A stretch of DNA of 64,000 nucleotides from Albifimbria verrucaria (taxonomy: Eukaryota; Ascomycota; Sordariomycetes; Hypocreales; Stachybotryaceae): assembly GCA_020081605.1 (NCBI GenBank), contig JAHREC010000009.1, forward strand, positions 3,224,001 to 3,288,000, in the 5' to 3' direction. The position numbers and the translations under genes are program-made. The notes beneath the pieces are model-generated. The model made no database searches, had not been told where the DNA came from, and saw nothing but the letters and a program-made list of their open reading frames with translations. Each line of letters begins with the position of its first letter. The first letter of the stretch is position 1. Below, one piece after another: positions 35,395-46,768 of this stretch.

Positions 35395-36612
35395 TCACCT
35401 CTCCCCAAGCTCATACCGAGGATACCTCCCACCCTCTTGGTAGGCTGCATAAGGCGCCTCCATGTCCTCTTCAGGCAAATCACGCTCAGTGACATAGTAT
35501 GCCTGCTCATTTACCCACAATTCCCGCCGCCCTGAAGCTGAAGCAACTGGACTTGGCTGAACTGGTCGCCCCAAGATTTCTCGTGTTACATGTTGGCCTG
35601 AGAGCTCCGTCCTTTGTGATGAAAGGGGAGAGGGTGTTGAACCAACAGGCTTCCTGCTGAGTCTACTGGCTGGCGAAATCGATTGAGCGACGACATTACC
35701 CGGTGGTCCACTGGTCGTGTGTAGTTCTCGGGCCTGATTCCTCTTTCTCCTTCTCATGCAGATCCATATCGACACGGCGATAACGATCGCGAGGACAGCA
35801 AGACCCACTCCCAACCCAACCCCAAGACCTATTTTCTTCGCCTTCTCTTTGTCGCCGAACTGAAAAACACCATCTGGCCCAGGGCCAGTCGAGGCTTTCG
35901 GATTTAACCGAACTGTAGACGTTTCTCTAATGATGACTATGAGTGGTCGTTGCAATTAGCAAGCATCTCATGATAATATGTGACAAGAAGCCTCGAGGCA
36001 AGACGGTACCTAGAGCAGCCCCAGCAAAACCGCGGCCACAACCACTGTCCCAAGCAAAGTCAACTCACCCGTAGAACGCGGAGCCCCGTTACCTGGCGGC
36101 TGAGGATCTGACGTCTCCGTCACGACCGTAAGAACTCTAGAAGTCACCGGTTCGGTGGTTTCTTCCGTCAGGCTAGGTTCTGATGTTGCCTCCGACTCTG
36201 TGCTGTCGACAGTAGTGGTTTGTTCTTCAGACGTATACCACTTGGAAACGATTGGCTGGGTGAAACCGGCAGCCATGCAATAACTGGCATATATGATGCG
36301 CATGCTCGAGATATCACGCTGCACATCCCCGGCGGCACACCTCGCGCTGGCGCACTTGTTGAACCAGTCTTCGGCAGCGCTGGCATAGTCGAGAGCGGTA
36401 GTGCAGAAACACTCGTTATCTACTGGTTCCGCGCAAACCATGACGTCGGTAATATCATCATCGGAATCATAGGGGTAATATATACAATCCTTTATACATG
36501 GATGCGCGGTTTGGGACAAATAGTTTTGGATGCTTAACTGTTCCGCTAAAGTTCGGTCGGTGAGAAATGGTAGGACGAAGAAGACATGTTGCAAGTAATG
36601 TATTGATTTCAT
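35395..36612 (-). CDS. CFEM-like surface protein with transmembrane helix and cytoplasmic tail
   Basis: The start at 36612 opens a signal peptide (MKSIHYLQHVFFVLPFL). The first 110 residues hold eight cysteines in CFEM-like order (C, C, C, C-F-C, C, C, C), including PVDNECFC and IYASYC. A Ser/Thr-rich stalk follows. Splicing intron 35938-36068 (GTGAGT donor, CATAG acceptor, 131 nt) keeps the phase and adds one membrane helix (VGLAVLAIVIAVSIWICM), a basic stop-transfer (RRRKRN) and a 130-residue tail ending RYPRYELGER. If the intron is kept, the frame instead ends at 36010 after a hydrophobic run (LLGTVVVAAVLLGLL), which looks like a GPI-anchor signal. CFEM proteins act in heme uptake, adhesion or signalling; the role here is unknown. 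Confidence 0.75.
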
Positions 36613-37367
36613 GATGAGGATAGAAGGACCGAGGGCCTGGTATCAATTGATGCTGTAGCAACGTCCTGTCGACATCTCCTCGTTGGCAGCATGTGAAGGA
36701 GGGGATAGAGAAGGCAAAGCAGCCCGGCGGCGCCCTATGGTGCTGTATATATGCTGGCAGCCCCATGAGTAATGGTAGGGTCACATCCGGGGAAATTGGG
36801 GATCAATCTTCCTCCAGGCTCTCCCGCTGCCTCTCCTGGCTGGAGGGTCCAATCAGTATCCCGACAGAGGCTTGCGGCTGAAAGTTGGGCTGCATTTCGG
36901 TTGGCTCGATCGTTGCTTTGATCTCACCATCTGCCGTCCTCAGCTCAATACTGCCTCGTCTCAAAAGCAAACATGATTGACCCCTCGTTGCAAAGTGCTC
37001 GGGATGTGTGATGCTGCGATTCATTGGCTGGCCTGATACGAGATGTACGATATTTGCACTTGCACGCTTCGCCCCTCCCGTGATACCGTGGCATTTTCCT
37101 TCGAAGTCATGGCACCGTGCCATTTAGGTACAATTTGTAGTACAGCCACCGAATATTAAAGTGGTCGTGCAACTGCATAATCATTTGCTAGCTTTGTGTA
37201 GGTGGAAGTTCGGTACAAGCCAGCCAGTATTGAACACCGCCAACATGACCGAATTGGCTTATTGCGACTGGTAACAATGGTGGATGGTGGGGTTTTGTTT
37301 GTTTACAATTTCGCATCTCCTATTTGCTCAGTCTCAGTACAATACAGTACAGTACCTAACCGACAAC
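36613..37367. other. Divergent spacer
   Basis: Between the CFEM-like gene (minus) and the kinase-like gene (plus). A 106-residue frame at 36803-37123 (minus) has no recognisable features and is not annotated. Confidence 0.4.
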
Positions 37368-38403
37368 ATGAACCAACATCTGTGTTATGATGTGGCAATT
37401 TGGGAGACGCACAAAACCGAAGACGAGTGTAACTTCATAATCCGGACTAACGACGGACGGGCCTTCTACTGCCACATATCTCCTGATCAATTCCATCAAT
37501 CGCCTGGGCTTACGGAGCACTATTTCAAGTGCCTGAGCCTCTTACGATCCGGTGATGAGGAGCAAGACGACTTATACTTGGAAGGTGTGTGCGCATGGCT
37601 CGTAGAGGTTTTTCAGCCTCTTGTCACTTCACCTGCACCGTCGTACGCGCTGACGTTATCGGAGCATGGTAGGCCTAACTTGTACCAATACCTGTTTCCT
37701 AAGCAAATGTCTTGCACTCTTGACGCCATAGACGATAAGCTGCACCCAAGAAGATGCGAAACGCAAGATCACGGCTGGGGCAACGGGGTCGTTAGAGTGG
37801 ACAAGAATTTCCTGAAGATGTCGAGCAATGGACACAGCTATGTGATCCTTCAGATGTGGAAATATGCTACAATCGGCCTCAAGATGTCCTGATCAAACCA
37901 CCCATGAAGGTCGTCATCACTATTAGGGAGCCAGTGCCGAAATTATATGTTTCTTCAAGCGGTTTGAGCTCTCTTTCGGCCCCCATCATGCAAGACAAGA
38001 ACTCGTGGCTTTGAAGAAAATAGCTACGGCCCCTCTGTCTTCCGAAACACTGGTGTGTCGCCTGCAGGGCGTTGCCCGAACAGACGCTGGCTTAGCTGGG
38101 ATGCTATTCACCTGGATCGACAAGAAAAGCGTGCTGTCACGGGCAAAAGCAGAGGAGAGCTCACCTGAACTACGACAACGCTGGGCGACGCAAATCACAA
38201 GGTCACTGGCGGAGCTTCATAAACACAGCATTATCTGGGGAGACGCTAAGGCGGAGAACATTCTTATTGACCGGAATGACGATGCGTGGATCATTGATTT
38301 CGGTGGGAGTTACACGGTCGGATGGGTTGACAAGGAGAAGGCCGGGACGTTGGAAGGCGACATGCAAGGTCTGAGCAAGATTCTAGAGATGCTGAAGTTG
38401 TGA
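37368..38403 (+). CDS. Protein-kinase-like fungal protein
   Basis: Kinase-fold protein of the small fungal type with a long N-terminal part. The N-terminal 170 residues (MNQHLCYDVAIWETHKTEDE, FIIRTNDGRAFYCHISPD) are not assigned. The N-lobe end reads IICFFKRFELSFG, then QELVALKKI. The catalytic loop is IIWGDAKAENILID (HRD replaced by WGD, catalytic Asp and Asn kept) and the metal loop is WIIDFGGSYT. The C-lobe is short and ends EGDMQGLSKILEMLKL. At least two frameshifts separate the N-terminal part from the lobe, around 37885 and 37950-38000. The start is the ATG at 37368; an upstream in-frame ATG at 37284 would add a hydrophobic leader. The catalytic set looks complete, unlike the kinase-like gene at 4.5 kb. 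Confidence 0.68.
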
Positions 38404-38456
38404 GATGGAAATGCTGTTCATGACTTGGGCATGTGATTAGCATGATGATAGATGGG

Positions 38457-38484
38457 AGACAGAATAAGGTAGACAGAATAAGGT
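38457..38484. repeat. Tandem 14-base duplication
   Basis: AGACAGAATAAGGT occurs twice head to tail in the spacer between the kinase-like gene and the CHCH gene. Confidence 0.8.
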
Positions 38485-38773
38485 ACATCCGACCAAGTCA
38501 GCAGAAGCAGGTACGTACCCCAAACGTTCTGGAAGCGTGTTTTTGCAGCATCGGTAAAAACATGACAAGCTCTCCACCACGGGCCAATCCCCTCCGCTGA
38601 TTGGCCCGCCGTCGGACCCTGGACATAGAAATTCCGAACCTCCATTCTCCCATCTTCCACATCCTCCGCATCGCCGCCCTTCGCATCCTCGCCTCTTCCT
38701 CCCACCTCACCCACCAACCTTCACAACACCACAACTCACACATCTCTTCCTCCCTCCCTCCCCCTCAGTCAAC

Positions 38774-39430
38774 ATGCCTCGCCAAGCTCCTTCTCGCTCC
38801 GGCCGCGCTCCCAGCCGCCCGACCGTCGCCCCCAAGGCCCCTGTGCCTCAGCAGCAGCGCCCTGCCACCACCATGGCCGCTCCTCAGCAGCACGCTCAGC
38901 ATGCGCCCCCGCCGCCTGCCGCTGCCGCTCCCGTCTCGCAGGGCCCTGGTCTGTTCGGACAGATGGCTAGCACCGCTGCGTAAGTCGCGCCTCGATCTGA
39001 TACCCGCCGTCGGCGTATTCGAGGTGGACGGGCTTCGGGAAAAGTGTTCATATGCCGAAACTTGCACCGATCAATATGGCATTGGTCGCAAGAGAAGCAT
39101 GGGCCTTGACTCGGACCCCATTACACCTCACTCTACCAGAACCTCCTGCTAACTCATCCCAGTGGTGTCGCTGTCGGCTCCTCCATCGGCCACGCCATCG
39201 GTGGCTTCTTCGGCGGCGGCTCCTCCGCCCCCGCTGAGGCTTCTCCCCAGGCCGCCGCCGTCCAGTCCCAGTCCACCCAGCAGCAGTCATGGGGCAACAA
39301 CAACTGCCAGGCCGCCACCCAGAACTTCACCCAGTGCATGGACGAGCACAACGGCAACATGCAGATTTGCAACTGGTACCTCGAGCAGCTCAAGGCCTGC
39401 CAGGCCGCTGCCAGCAACTACACCCAGTAA
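38774..39430 (+). CDS. MIX17: Twin CX9C mitochondrial protein, MIX17/CHCHD2-10 type
   Basis: Small mitochondrial intermembrane-space protein imported and oxidised by the Mia40 pathway; yeast Mix17 and human CHCHD2/CHCHD10 are linked to respiratory function. The N-terminus is Ala/Pro/Gln-rich and basic (MPRQAPSRSGRAPSRP). A short hydrophobic Gly-rich stretch (GVAVGSSIGHAIGGFFGGG) follows, then the CHCH domain with two exact C-x9-C motifs (CQAATQNFTQC and CNWYLEQLKAC). One intron, 38982-39162 (GTAAGT, branch GCTAAC, CAG), lies just after the N-terminal part and keeps the phase. No frameshift is needed. It ends at TAA 39428-39430 and is convergent with the UBX gene. Confidence 0.92.
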
Positions 39431-39626
39431 ACAATGGGCCCTTGCTAGCTTTGGCGTTGCGTGCTTGTAGATATATGGGATTGCATGGGATCATAGCGGA
39501 CTTCCCTCGGAATGGCAACGTGGCTTGGATCAATGATTATTATCTAAGACTACGGCTCGCTACTTCAAGGAATCGTGTATTAATATACAAAGGCATCTCC
39601 GCTCCAGGAGTGACTCAAAAGCTGTT

Positions 39627-41162
39627 TTACTTCTCATCCTCATCAGGTCTTGGCTCAAAGTTCAACTGTGACATGTTAGCATACGTAGGAATCACAAAGA
39701 GTGCTAAGAGCATACCGAGTTGCCATTGTAGAGTTGTTGATCGCGTCGTCGATCATCCGGGTTCTGGAAGCCTCGGATGCGTGACGTGTCTGGTGAGGCA
39801 GCCGTTGACTCGGCCTGCTCGGGTGCCGGGCTAGCCCGTGCCGCCTGCCTAGATCCCGCCAGCCCGAGAAGTCCGAAAATCCACGTGAACAGACCCAAGA
39901 TGTAGCGGATGAAGTCCATGAAGATGTTGGACGACCTGCCCGCGTATGCTTCGGAGTATTTATCCACAGGATAGAGCACAAGGGTTGACGATGGCGCCAG
40001 CTCGAGATCACCAAGCGTCTTCTCCTCCTCGGTAGCATCGATGGTCCGGCTGGGCAGCGGTGTCAAGAGATGCCTAAAAGTAAACGGCTCTTTTCCGTCC
40101 GTTCTGTTCTCGTCGACCCACTTCCTCACGTCTTTAAGGGGTGCGGACGTCTGGAACCGCGATCTGATGATAGACCCATCAAAGAGTCGAACCTGGAGGT
40201 AGGTCATGGCACCAGGCTTGCTAGTCGAAGGAGCTTGGTCTCTGGAGACTTAACCAGAGATGCTGCAATGTCTCCAACGCCCTGGTTTGCTAAACGTTCC
40301 TGCTCCCGTGCCTCAGCACGCAGGCGTCTTTCTTTTCGGTCATCTTCGATACGCTTGAGGACCCTCTTTCGGTCCTCCTCGGCCTTCTTTCGCTTCTCTC
40401 TGTACTCGCTTGCCATCTTGGCCTTCTTCTTTTCCGCCGCCTGAATTCCAGCGGCCGCGTCAGCCTCAGCCTTCTCTTGAGCCTGGGCACGTTTTTCCTC
40501 CGCAAGGCGCTCAGCCTCCTCTTCTTCGGCCTTCATTCGGGCAGCGCGCTCAGCCAGAATCCTCCGGACGTTTTCAGAAGTGATGGTTGCCGCTGGGTCA
40601 TTTACTGGTGCGGTCACCGGCTGCTGATTAGAAGCCTGGGCCAATGTGGAAGCCGCCGACGCTGATGCGGCTTGCGCAGAGGAGCCCTGGGAGTCTACGC
40701 TAAAAGCTTTCTGCAGGCGGCGCATAAATTCCTCTTTTGTGACGCTAGGAATGATGTACTCCTTGAGATCACCGTTTTTCATGATCACCACGGTTGGTGT
40801 CTGTGGCAACGGGAAGATTTGCGCAAGGTAGCCAGCCTCCTCCGACCCAGCTTCAAGACGAAGTGCAACAGCCTTGGAGCTGATTAACTTGTGAATCTAG
40901 TAAGAGTTGAGTGAGTGAGCTTCGTTAATTTTTTATGGAAAGAAGTGTGAGGCTCACGTCGTCATCTTGAAGATACTCATGCTCCCACAATTGGCTCTCC
41001 TCGTTATCATCTTCTCCATGTTAGTGCTGCGCAGGAATGCAGGCGAATGAGGCACGTACTCGTCACGAAGCATAGCACCGCCTTCTGCTGGGCGACGGCA
41101 ACGGAAATGCCGTGCTGCAAGGCACCTTGGTAGAACATCTTTCTCGGATACACGCGAGCCAT
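39627..41162 (-). CDS. UBX-domain protein, erasin/UBXN4-like
   Basis: UBX domains bind the AAA ATPase p97/Cdc48. The order matches UBXN4-type ER-associated degradation adaptors: a thioredoxin/UAS-like N-terminal domain starting MARVYPRKMFYQGALQHGIS and continuing PQTPTVVIMKNGDLKEYI; a long charged coiled coil rich in Ala/Glu/Lys/Arg (about 80 residues); the UBX domain (TYLQVRLFDGSIIRSRF, FTFRHLLTPLPSRTI, LAPSSTLVLYPV); then a membrane-hairpin-like segment (FIRYILGLFTWIFGLLGLAG). The last exon adds LNFEPRPDEDEK and TAA after a 50-nt intron at 39666-39715. The N-terminal part has two introns, around 40885-40965 and 41010-41055. One missing base near 40240 separates coiled coil and UBX domain. 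Probably ER-bound, facing the cytosol. Confidence 0.86.
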
Positions 41163-41679
41163 TGGCGTTGTAGAAGTTGGGCTTTACAGCGCGTAATCGA
41201 CAAGTAAGCGATTATATGCAGGCGCTGAAACAAAGGCTTGGCAGTCCGGCGTCTGCGTCGCTGACAGATCGATTCCACTCGAGAAAAGCTACCGATGTAG
41301 AAATAATCACAAACGTATCATGACCAATGTAATCCGCGCACGCTGAGCCAAAGTCGCGATGGAGTTTGCGATCTTGACACGATTACATATGTAAGTGACA
41401 AAGACTCAAGGCAGCCTCCACTTTGGCGGTTCTGGCCAACAAACAGCCAAATACGCCTTTGCGGTTAAATTTAAATGCCAGCTGCGAGGTATGCAGCTGC
41501 TTGCCCGATCTGGAAGGCGGTGAACCCAGCGATCTGGGCCCAGCGAGCACCAGTTTGGACGAACTCAGGGATCTTTGGTGGGGCCGGTTTTACGTCTTGG
41601 ATCATCTTTATCTTTAACCAGCTCCAAGCGAGCCGGCCATTTTTAATTCAATTGATTCCTCTACAGAATCCATGCCAAC

Positions 41680-42820
41680 ATGAACACCACACACAGCTTG
41701 CTGCGCGGCCTGCGGGCTAGCAGTGTGGTACACACCATCGCAAAGACACCGAGAACTACCCTTCCTGCGCGTCCCAGCTTCTCCCAGAGAGTCTTCTCGA
41801 CGACTCGATGCCGAGCCCAGCAGCGACAGCCTGTCGACGACTCCGACTTCATTTCCATCCTCGATGCGCCTCCTCAGATCGTCCGAGCTGGCCGCCGGAA
41901 GCACGGCCCCTCATTATCCTTCTCGGTATGCTGTTCCGCGCATCCGACCAGTCAAGCTGCTGAGCCTATGCTAATCTCTCTGTCCAGCAATTATGCCCAT
42001 TACAGCCTTTGCGCTTGGTTGTTGGCAGATCAAGCGTCTTTCATGGAAGACCGACCTTATCGCTAAATACGAGGACCGCCTCCTGAGAGACCCCTCCCGC
42101 TGCCCCGTGAGGTCGATCCCGACGCGGTTTCCGACTTCGACTACCGCCGCGTCTACGCCACCGGCCGCTTCCGCCACGATCAAGAGATGCTCATCGGGCC
42201 GCGCATGCGTGATGGACAGGACGGCTACATGGTGGTCACGCCACTCGAGCGTGAGGGTGCCTCTACGATTCTCGTCAACCGGGGTTGGATCAGCAAGAAG
42301 CATAGAAACCAGCGATCCCGGCCTTACAGCTTGCCCACGGGTCAGGTCACGGTGCAGGGCTTGCTGCGGCAGCCGTGGAAGAAAAACATGTTTACGCCGG
42401 AAAATAGGCCCGACAAGGGCGAGTTTTATTTCCCAGACGTGGAGCAGATGGCAGCCTTGACTGGCAGCCAACCTGTCTGGATCGAAGCTACCGAGGGTAA
42501 GCCTCTTAATGAGGCCCCAAATCCACTCTTGGCTTTCCTGGCAACTAACTTGTATAGTGCCTGACTTCATGCGGATGATGGATGCCGAAGCTCGCGGCAT
42601 CCCCTATGGCAGACCTGCCGAGGTACACCTAAGCAACAACCACGCTTCTTACATCTTTACTTGGTACAGATCCCTCCTCTACCCTTCCCAGCGTATGGTC
42701 GTTTTGCTAACGTGGCGTAGGTTTGGCCTCTCTGCCGCCACGGCCATCATGTTCTACATGGTTCTGAAGAAGCCCGCGACAGACGTGGCTCGACGTGTCC
42801 GGGCTACTAAAAGTGTATAG
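41680..42820 (+). CDS. SHY1: SURF1/Shy1 cytochrome c oxidase assembly factor
   Basis: Inner-membrane protein needed for cytochrome c oxidase assembly. A mitochondrial presequence (LLRGLRASSVVHTIAKTPR) precedes the first membrane helix (LIILLAIMPITAFALGCWQ), then the SURF1 core (YRRVYATGRFRHDQEMLIGP, VNRGWISKKHR, VQGLLRQP) and the signature HLSNNHASYIFTW leading into the second helix (GLSAATAIMFYMVL). Introns: one between ILL and AIMP (about 41930 to 41987), one after WIEATE ending before VPDFMRM, and one that splits FTW-FGLS (GTACAG to GTAG, ending at 42720). Single bases are missing in C4 at 41907-41910 and C4 at 42091-42094. Its stop is only 23 bases from the convergent stop of CENP-T. Confidence 0.9.
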
Positions 42821-42843
42821 TCTCATCAGGCTTCCTGTGTAAA

Positions 42844-44429
42844 TCATGTAATTTCGGTCGCCTCTTCTGTATCATCTATCCGGGCCTTCTTGGCGCGGCG
42901 TGTTTTCACGGGTTGCGGTACGGGCATTCTCAACTCCTGCAGGAGTTCTCTCGGCAGGTGCTTCTGCGCCAGCGAGAACATGGTGGCGTTGGATCCGATT
43001 TGACGTTGTCTGTACGATATTAGAAGTGAATAGAAAACACGATACCCATACCGAAACTCACCTTCGCATCAGCGTGACAACGTCGCTCTCCTCGATTGTC
43101 TTGCGTTTGGCATGGCTCGCGTATGCTCCAAGGTCGTCGCCCAGCTGCTCGAAGAACCACTCCGATGCTTGAGTAAGAGCGGTCAGGGTTTCGGGAGAGA
43201 TTCTGTGGTTGCTCAGTCCAGATGTCTGAAGTGCAGTTTGCGCTACTCTTTTGACGAAAGCAGGTGGTAATGGTGGGTACTCGATCCCATGTCTCGAGAC
43301 CCTCTTCTGCTTCTTGGAGCTCTTGGCCGTCTTTGCCGAGTCTCGGGGTTGCAGTTCAGGAATCTCCGTATCCATATCGGCCTCGCCCACATCGGTATCG
43401 TCATGAATCTCATCCTCTGTGTCGTCGCCAGAATATGCAGGTGCAAGTGCGTCAAAGGTTCTTGTACATCAAAGGCCACGGCTTCTGCCACAGAAATATC
43501 GGCAATGGGTGAAGTCTGAGGAGGTCTGCGCCAGGTTCTGACATGAGAAAGGTAGTTGGCTCATCCAGCTCGGCTGGCATCTGGAGGTTAAAGCCGCTTT
43601 CACGGCCGAGAGTGAACCGACGGCTCGGGTCAGCATCGATACTGTGAAGAGTCAGTAACGATGAAATGATGCTATGTGGCTCAACGGCATACCGTTCAAA
43701 AGTTTCATCAGCGACAGCAATTGCCTCCAAGTTCTCACGCAGCCCCGGGAAAAGTCAGATTGGTCGCCGATGCTGTTGAAGTCGCCACCGTTATCCTCAA
43801 AGATGTCGCTCATGCGCATACTTCCAAAGCTCCCGCCGGAGAGCCTTGATCCTGGCTGCTCGCTGATTGCACGTCGTGGCAGCTCGATGGATTGAACCGT
43901 GTAGTTTGGGTCTTCTAATATCGACGACCGTGGCGGTTGGAGATCTGAGTCATCATCGTCATCTTCATCGAGGGAAGCGAGAGACGGGGCCGATCAATAG
44001 GCAGCTCGTCGTCGTCGTCGTCGTGGATCGGCAGTATGCTGCTTGAAGGGTCGTCGCGCGGTGATGAAGAGGACAGGATGGGCTTGCTCGTCGTTGCCAA
44101 CTTCTCTCCCAGCTGGCGCAGGAAGCTCATAGGCGACTCTCGGTTTACTATCTGACTCCGCCTGCGATTCTTGCCTGGGGTAAATATGGCGGTGCGCCGC
44201 TGGTCAAGGGCCCTACGAGCGGCCTTGGCATGTGGTGTGGGCGCATTGTTCCGCCTGCCACCAGATGCCGATGTGCCACGGCGGATCGAATTGACGAGCT
44301 CTCGGGTGGCATTTCGGTCAAGGGGCGTATGAACGGATTTTCGGGACGAGGGAGGTTCAGCGCTGATGGCTCGACGACCGGGTGTTCTGGTGTTGCGCGT
44401 TGCCCCTCGTTGGGCGGTGTCGTCTCCAT
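42844..44429 (-). CDS. CENP-T-like inner kinetochore protein
   Basis: Histone-fold protein of the constitutive centromere complex (yeast Cnn1) that pairs with CENP-W and recruits the outer kinetochore. The N-terminus (METTPPNEG, then RTPGRRAISAEPPSSRK, TAIFTPGKNRRRS, SFLRQLGEKLA) is basic with Thr-Pro sites. The middle is acidic and has SRRFTLGRESGF and MPAELDEPTTF, typical of the family. The C-terminus is the histone fold (EYPPLPPAFVKRVAQTAL, RISPETLTALTQASEWFFEQ, RKTIEESDVVTLMRRQRQI). Introns: about 43640-43690 (inside ETFER-IDAD) and about 43012-43062 before the last exon. At least four single-base losses break the frame, one in a C4 run at 44403-44406 (plus strand). The start ATG at 44429 is chosen because one added base joins it to the main frame. 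Confidence 0.85.
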
Positions 44430-45073
44430 GGTTGAGCGACTCTAGGCACGGGCGCACCTATTCATCCGACTTTGTAGTGTCTGCAGCCGTTGTATCGGTG
44501 GTTCTGTCGGGGAGCCGTGGTGGATTGAAGTGTTGGTTTCTGCTGTAGTTGACGATGATGGATGGATGGAACGCGTCTGGAAACCGAGTGACGCGACTGG
44601 CCGCTAAAGCTCCATCTGTCATGGTGGGGAGCTTTTGGGAAATTGTTAAGCCAATTGATCCCCGCAGCATTTGCCCACTAGCCTTGCCTTGCCTTGCCTT
44701 GCCTTGCCTTTGCTGTAAGTTGCTGAACGCCTGCATTACGAGCATTAGTTTAATAAAGCATTGAGAATGACAGGAATTAAATGTTGAGCGCAACAGTTGT
44801 AATTCTGCAGCTTATTTTTAATATTTGCATGTTAATTTACAGTCAACGAAATACCATATTTCTAACCATCTCTGTATTGTGACCTCCATCACTGTACGTA
44901 CGTACCTACGTATTGGCCCTTGTAAGTCGCCTCTAAACTCCCTCTAATCCCCACACGTGACTCAATGAGCTGGAAGTAAAGAAAAACTTCTTTCCATGCA
45001 ACACCATGGCTCCACATCGCCATTAAACCAAACAATTCCCTCTCCCAAAACCCCCGCGTTGATCCCAGGCAAA
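44430..45073. promoter_or_regulatory. Divergent promoter region of CENP-T and dihydroorotase
   Basis: 640-base divergent spacer with no supported gene. Contains the pentanucleotide repeat at 44681-44710. Confidence 0.4.
44681..44710. repeat. Pentanucleotide microsatellite (GCCTT)6
   Basis: Six perfect copies of GCCTT in the divergent promoter region of the CENP-T and dihydroorotase genes. Confidence 0.95.
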
Positions 45074-46768
45074 ATGCAGTTGAAGACGACGCAGCGGCTC
45101 GAGTTGCCGGCCACGGCCGACATGCATGTCCACCTTCGACAGGGTGAGATGATGGAGTTGGTTGTGCCAACCCTGACCAAGGGTGGGGTTGACACAGCGT
45201 TCGTGTAAGACAACTCCATGACTGCGGACGTTAATACGAGGCTAATATTACGTAGTATGCCCAATCTTGTATGTGTGAATCTCGGGTCGTAATGTTTATA
45301 TGATATCCACAAGCGAGCATTAAATCGCTCCTCACAAGTTGTGAATATGAGCTGATATCTTGACTTAAGGTCCCTCCTCTGATTGAGGTGGAAAGGGTAA
45401 GTCATATACCATCTTGCTACCTCCTTCTTCAAAATCAATGCTCATGTTTCGTAGGTGCTCGAGTACCAGACCCAGCTTCGTGGCATTACTCAAGACGTCC
45501 ACTTTCTCATGTCTCTCTTCGTAAGGATGTCATCATCACTATTTTCTGAGGAGTGATACTCATCAGAGGTACAGCTGCATCCCTCTCTCACACCTGAGGT
45601 CATTGCCAAGGCCGCTGAGGCTGGCATCTCTGGCGTCAAGATGTACCCTCAAGGTTAGTGTGGCATTCAACCCTCAAAATCACCAATAAATCTCTAACGC
45701 CAACCTAGGCGGAACCACCAACTCGGACTCCGGAGTCGCCGACATCAAGGCCTTCTACGACACTTTCGCTGCTATGGAGAAGCATGATATAGGTACGTTC
45801 ACCTAACATCTGACATGCGTCTGTCCCGAGTATGGTCGTAGTCATGGTATTTTGAGACATACAACGTCTTACAGACTAAAATCATCTGATATTGACAAAT
45901 CTCCTCCCCGGCAGTTCTGAACATCCATGGTGAGGTTCTGGAGTCGCTTGCTCCGGCCGGTACTACTCTTGAAGAGGCCTTCCTTCCCACTCTTAAGTCC
46001 CTCCACGAGCGTTTCCCACGACTACGCATCATTGTATGTCTATCCAACTCGCCTGTTTCACCATAGTTCACACTAACGCGAATCCAAGCTTGAGCACTGC
46101 ACTACTGCAGCGGCTGTAGAGGCCGTGAAGGCATGCGGGCCTACTGTTGGCGGTGAGGATAACTCCAATCCATGACTATGTACTCAAATGGGACTGCTTC
46201 TAATTAAGGACCTCAGCAACAATTACCGCCCACCATCTCTATCTTACTGAGCACGATGCCTGCTGCAACCCCTTTGCGTTCTGCAAGCCCATCCCCAAGA
46301 AGCCCACGGACCGAGATGCGCTCATCCGTGCCATCGCGAGCAGCAACCCCAAGTTCTTCTTGTGAGTAACCCTCGTCGCTTTTCTAAGTTCAAAATTGAT
46401 TGACGATCGACCTGTAGCGGAAGTGACAGTGCTCCCCACCCTCTGCAGTCCAAGACGTCTGCCCCGAGGGTAAGGCACCAGCTGGTGTCTTCACCCAGCC
46501 ATGCGTGACTCAGCTTGTCCTGCTCGCCCTTGAGGAGGGAGTCGAGCGTGGCGTCATCGCAGACGATGACATTACACAGGAGAAGCTGGAGGGCTTCCTC
46601 AGCCGAAACGGACGTAAATTCTACAAGCTTCCTGAGACTGCAAGCAAGAAGATTGTGCTGGAGCGTAAGGGCGAGAAAATCGCCGAGAGCATCAAGAGTG
46701 AGAATGGAAACGTCGAGGTCGGCATTTCAAGAGCTGGCACCGAGGTTTTTAGCCTTCGATGGGAATAG
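45074..46768 (+). CDS. URA4: Dihydroorotase, ten exons
   Basis: Closes carbamoyl-aspartate to dihydroorotate in pyrimidine synthesis. Zinc-site residues are all visible: DMHVHLRQ, the lysine in SGVKMYP, NIHGE, ILEHCTT, TAHHLY and FFGSDSAPH. Introns read from the sequence: 45205-45255, 45269-45369, 45397-45454, 45521-45574, 45654-45708, 45793-45914, 46034-46088, 46153-46216 and 46362-46417. All have GT-AG borders and join in phase. Exon 2 is only 13 bases and exon 3 only 27. In the last exon one C is missing from a C4 run at 46462-46465, between QSKTSAP and EGKAPAGVFTQP. Because the gene should be essential on minimal medium, this supports an assembly error. Length about 370 residues, as for fungal homologues. 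An upstream in-frame ATG exists at 44996. Confidence 0.95.

Noticed and set aside
36803..37123. 106-codon minus-strand frame between the CFEM-like and kinase-like genes
   Set aside because: No signal peptide, domain or homology-like features.
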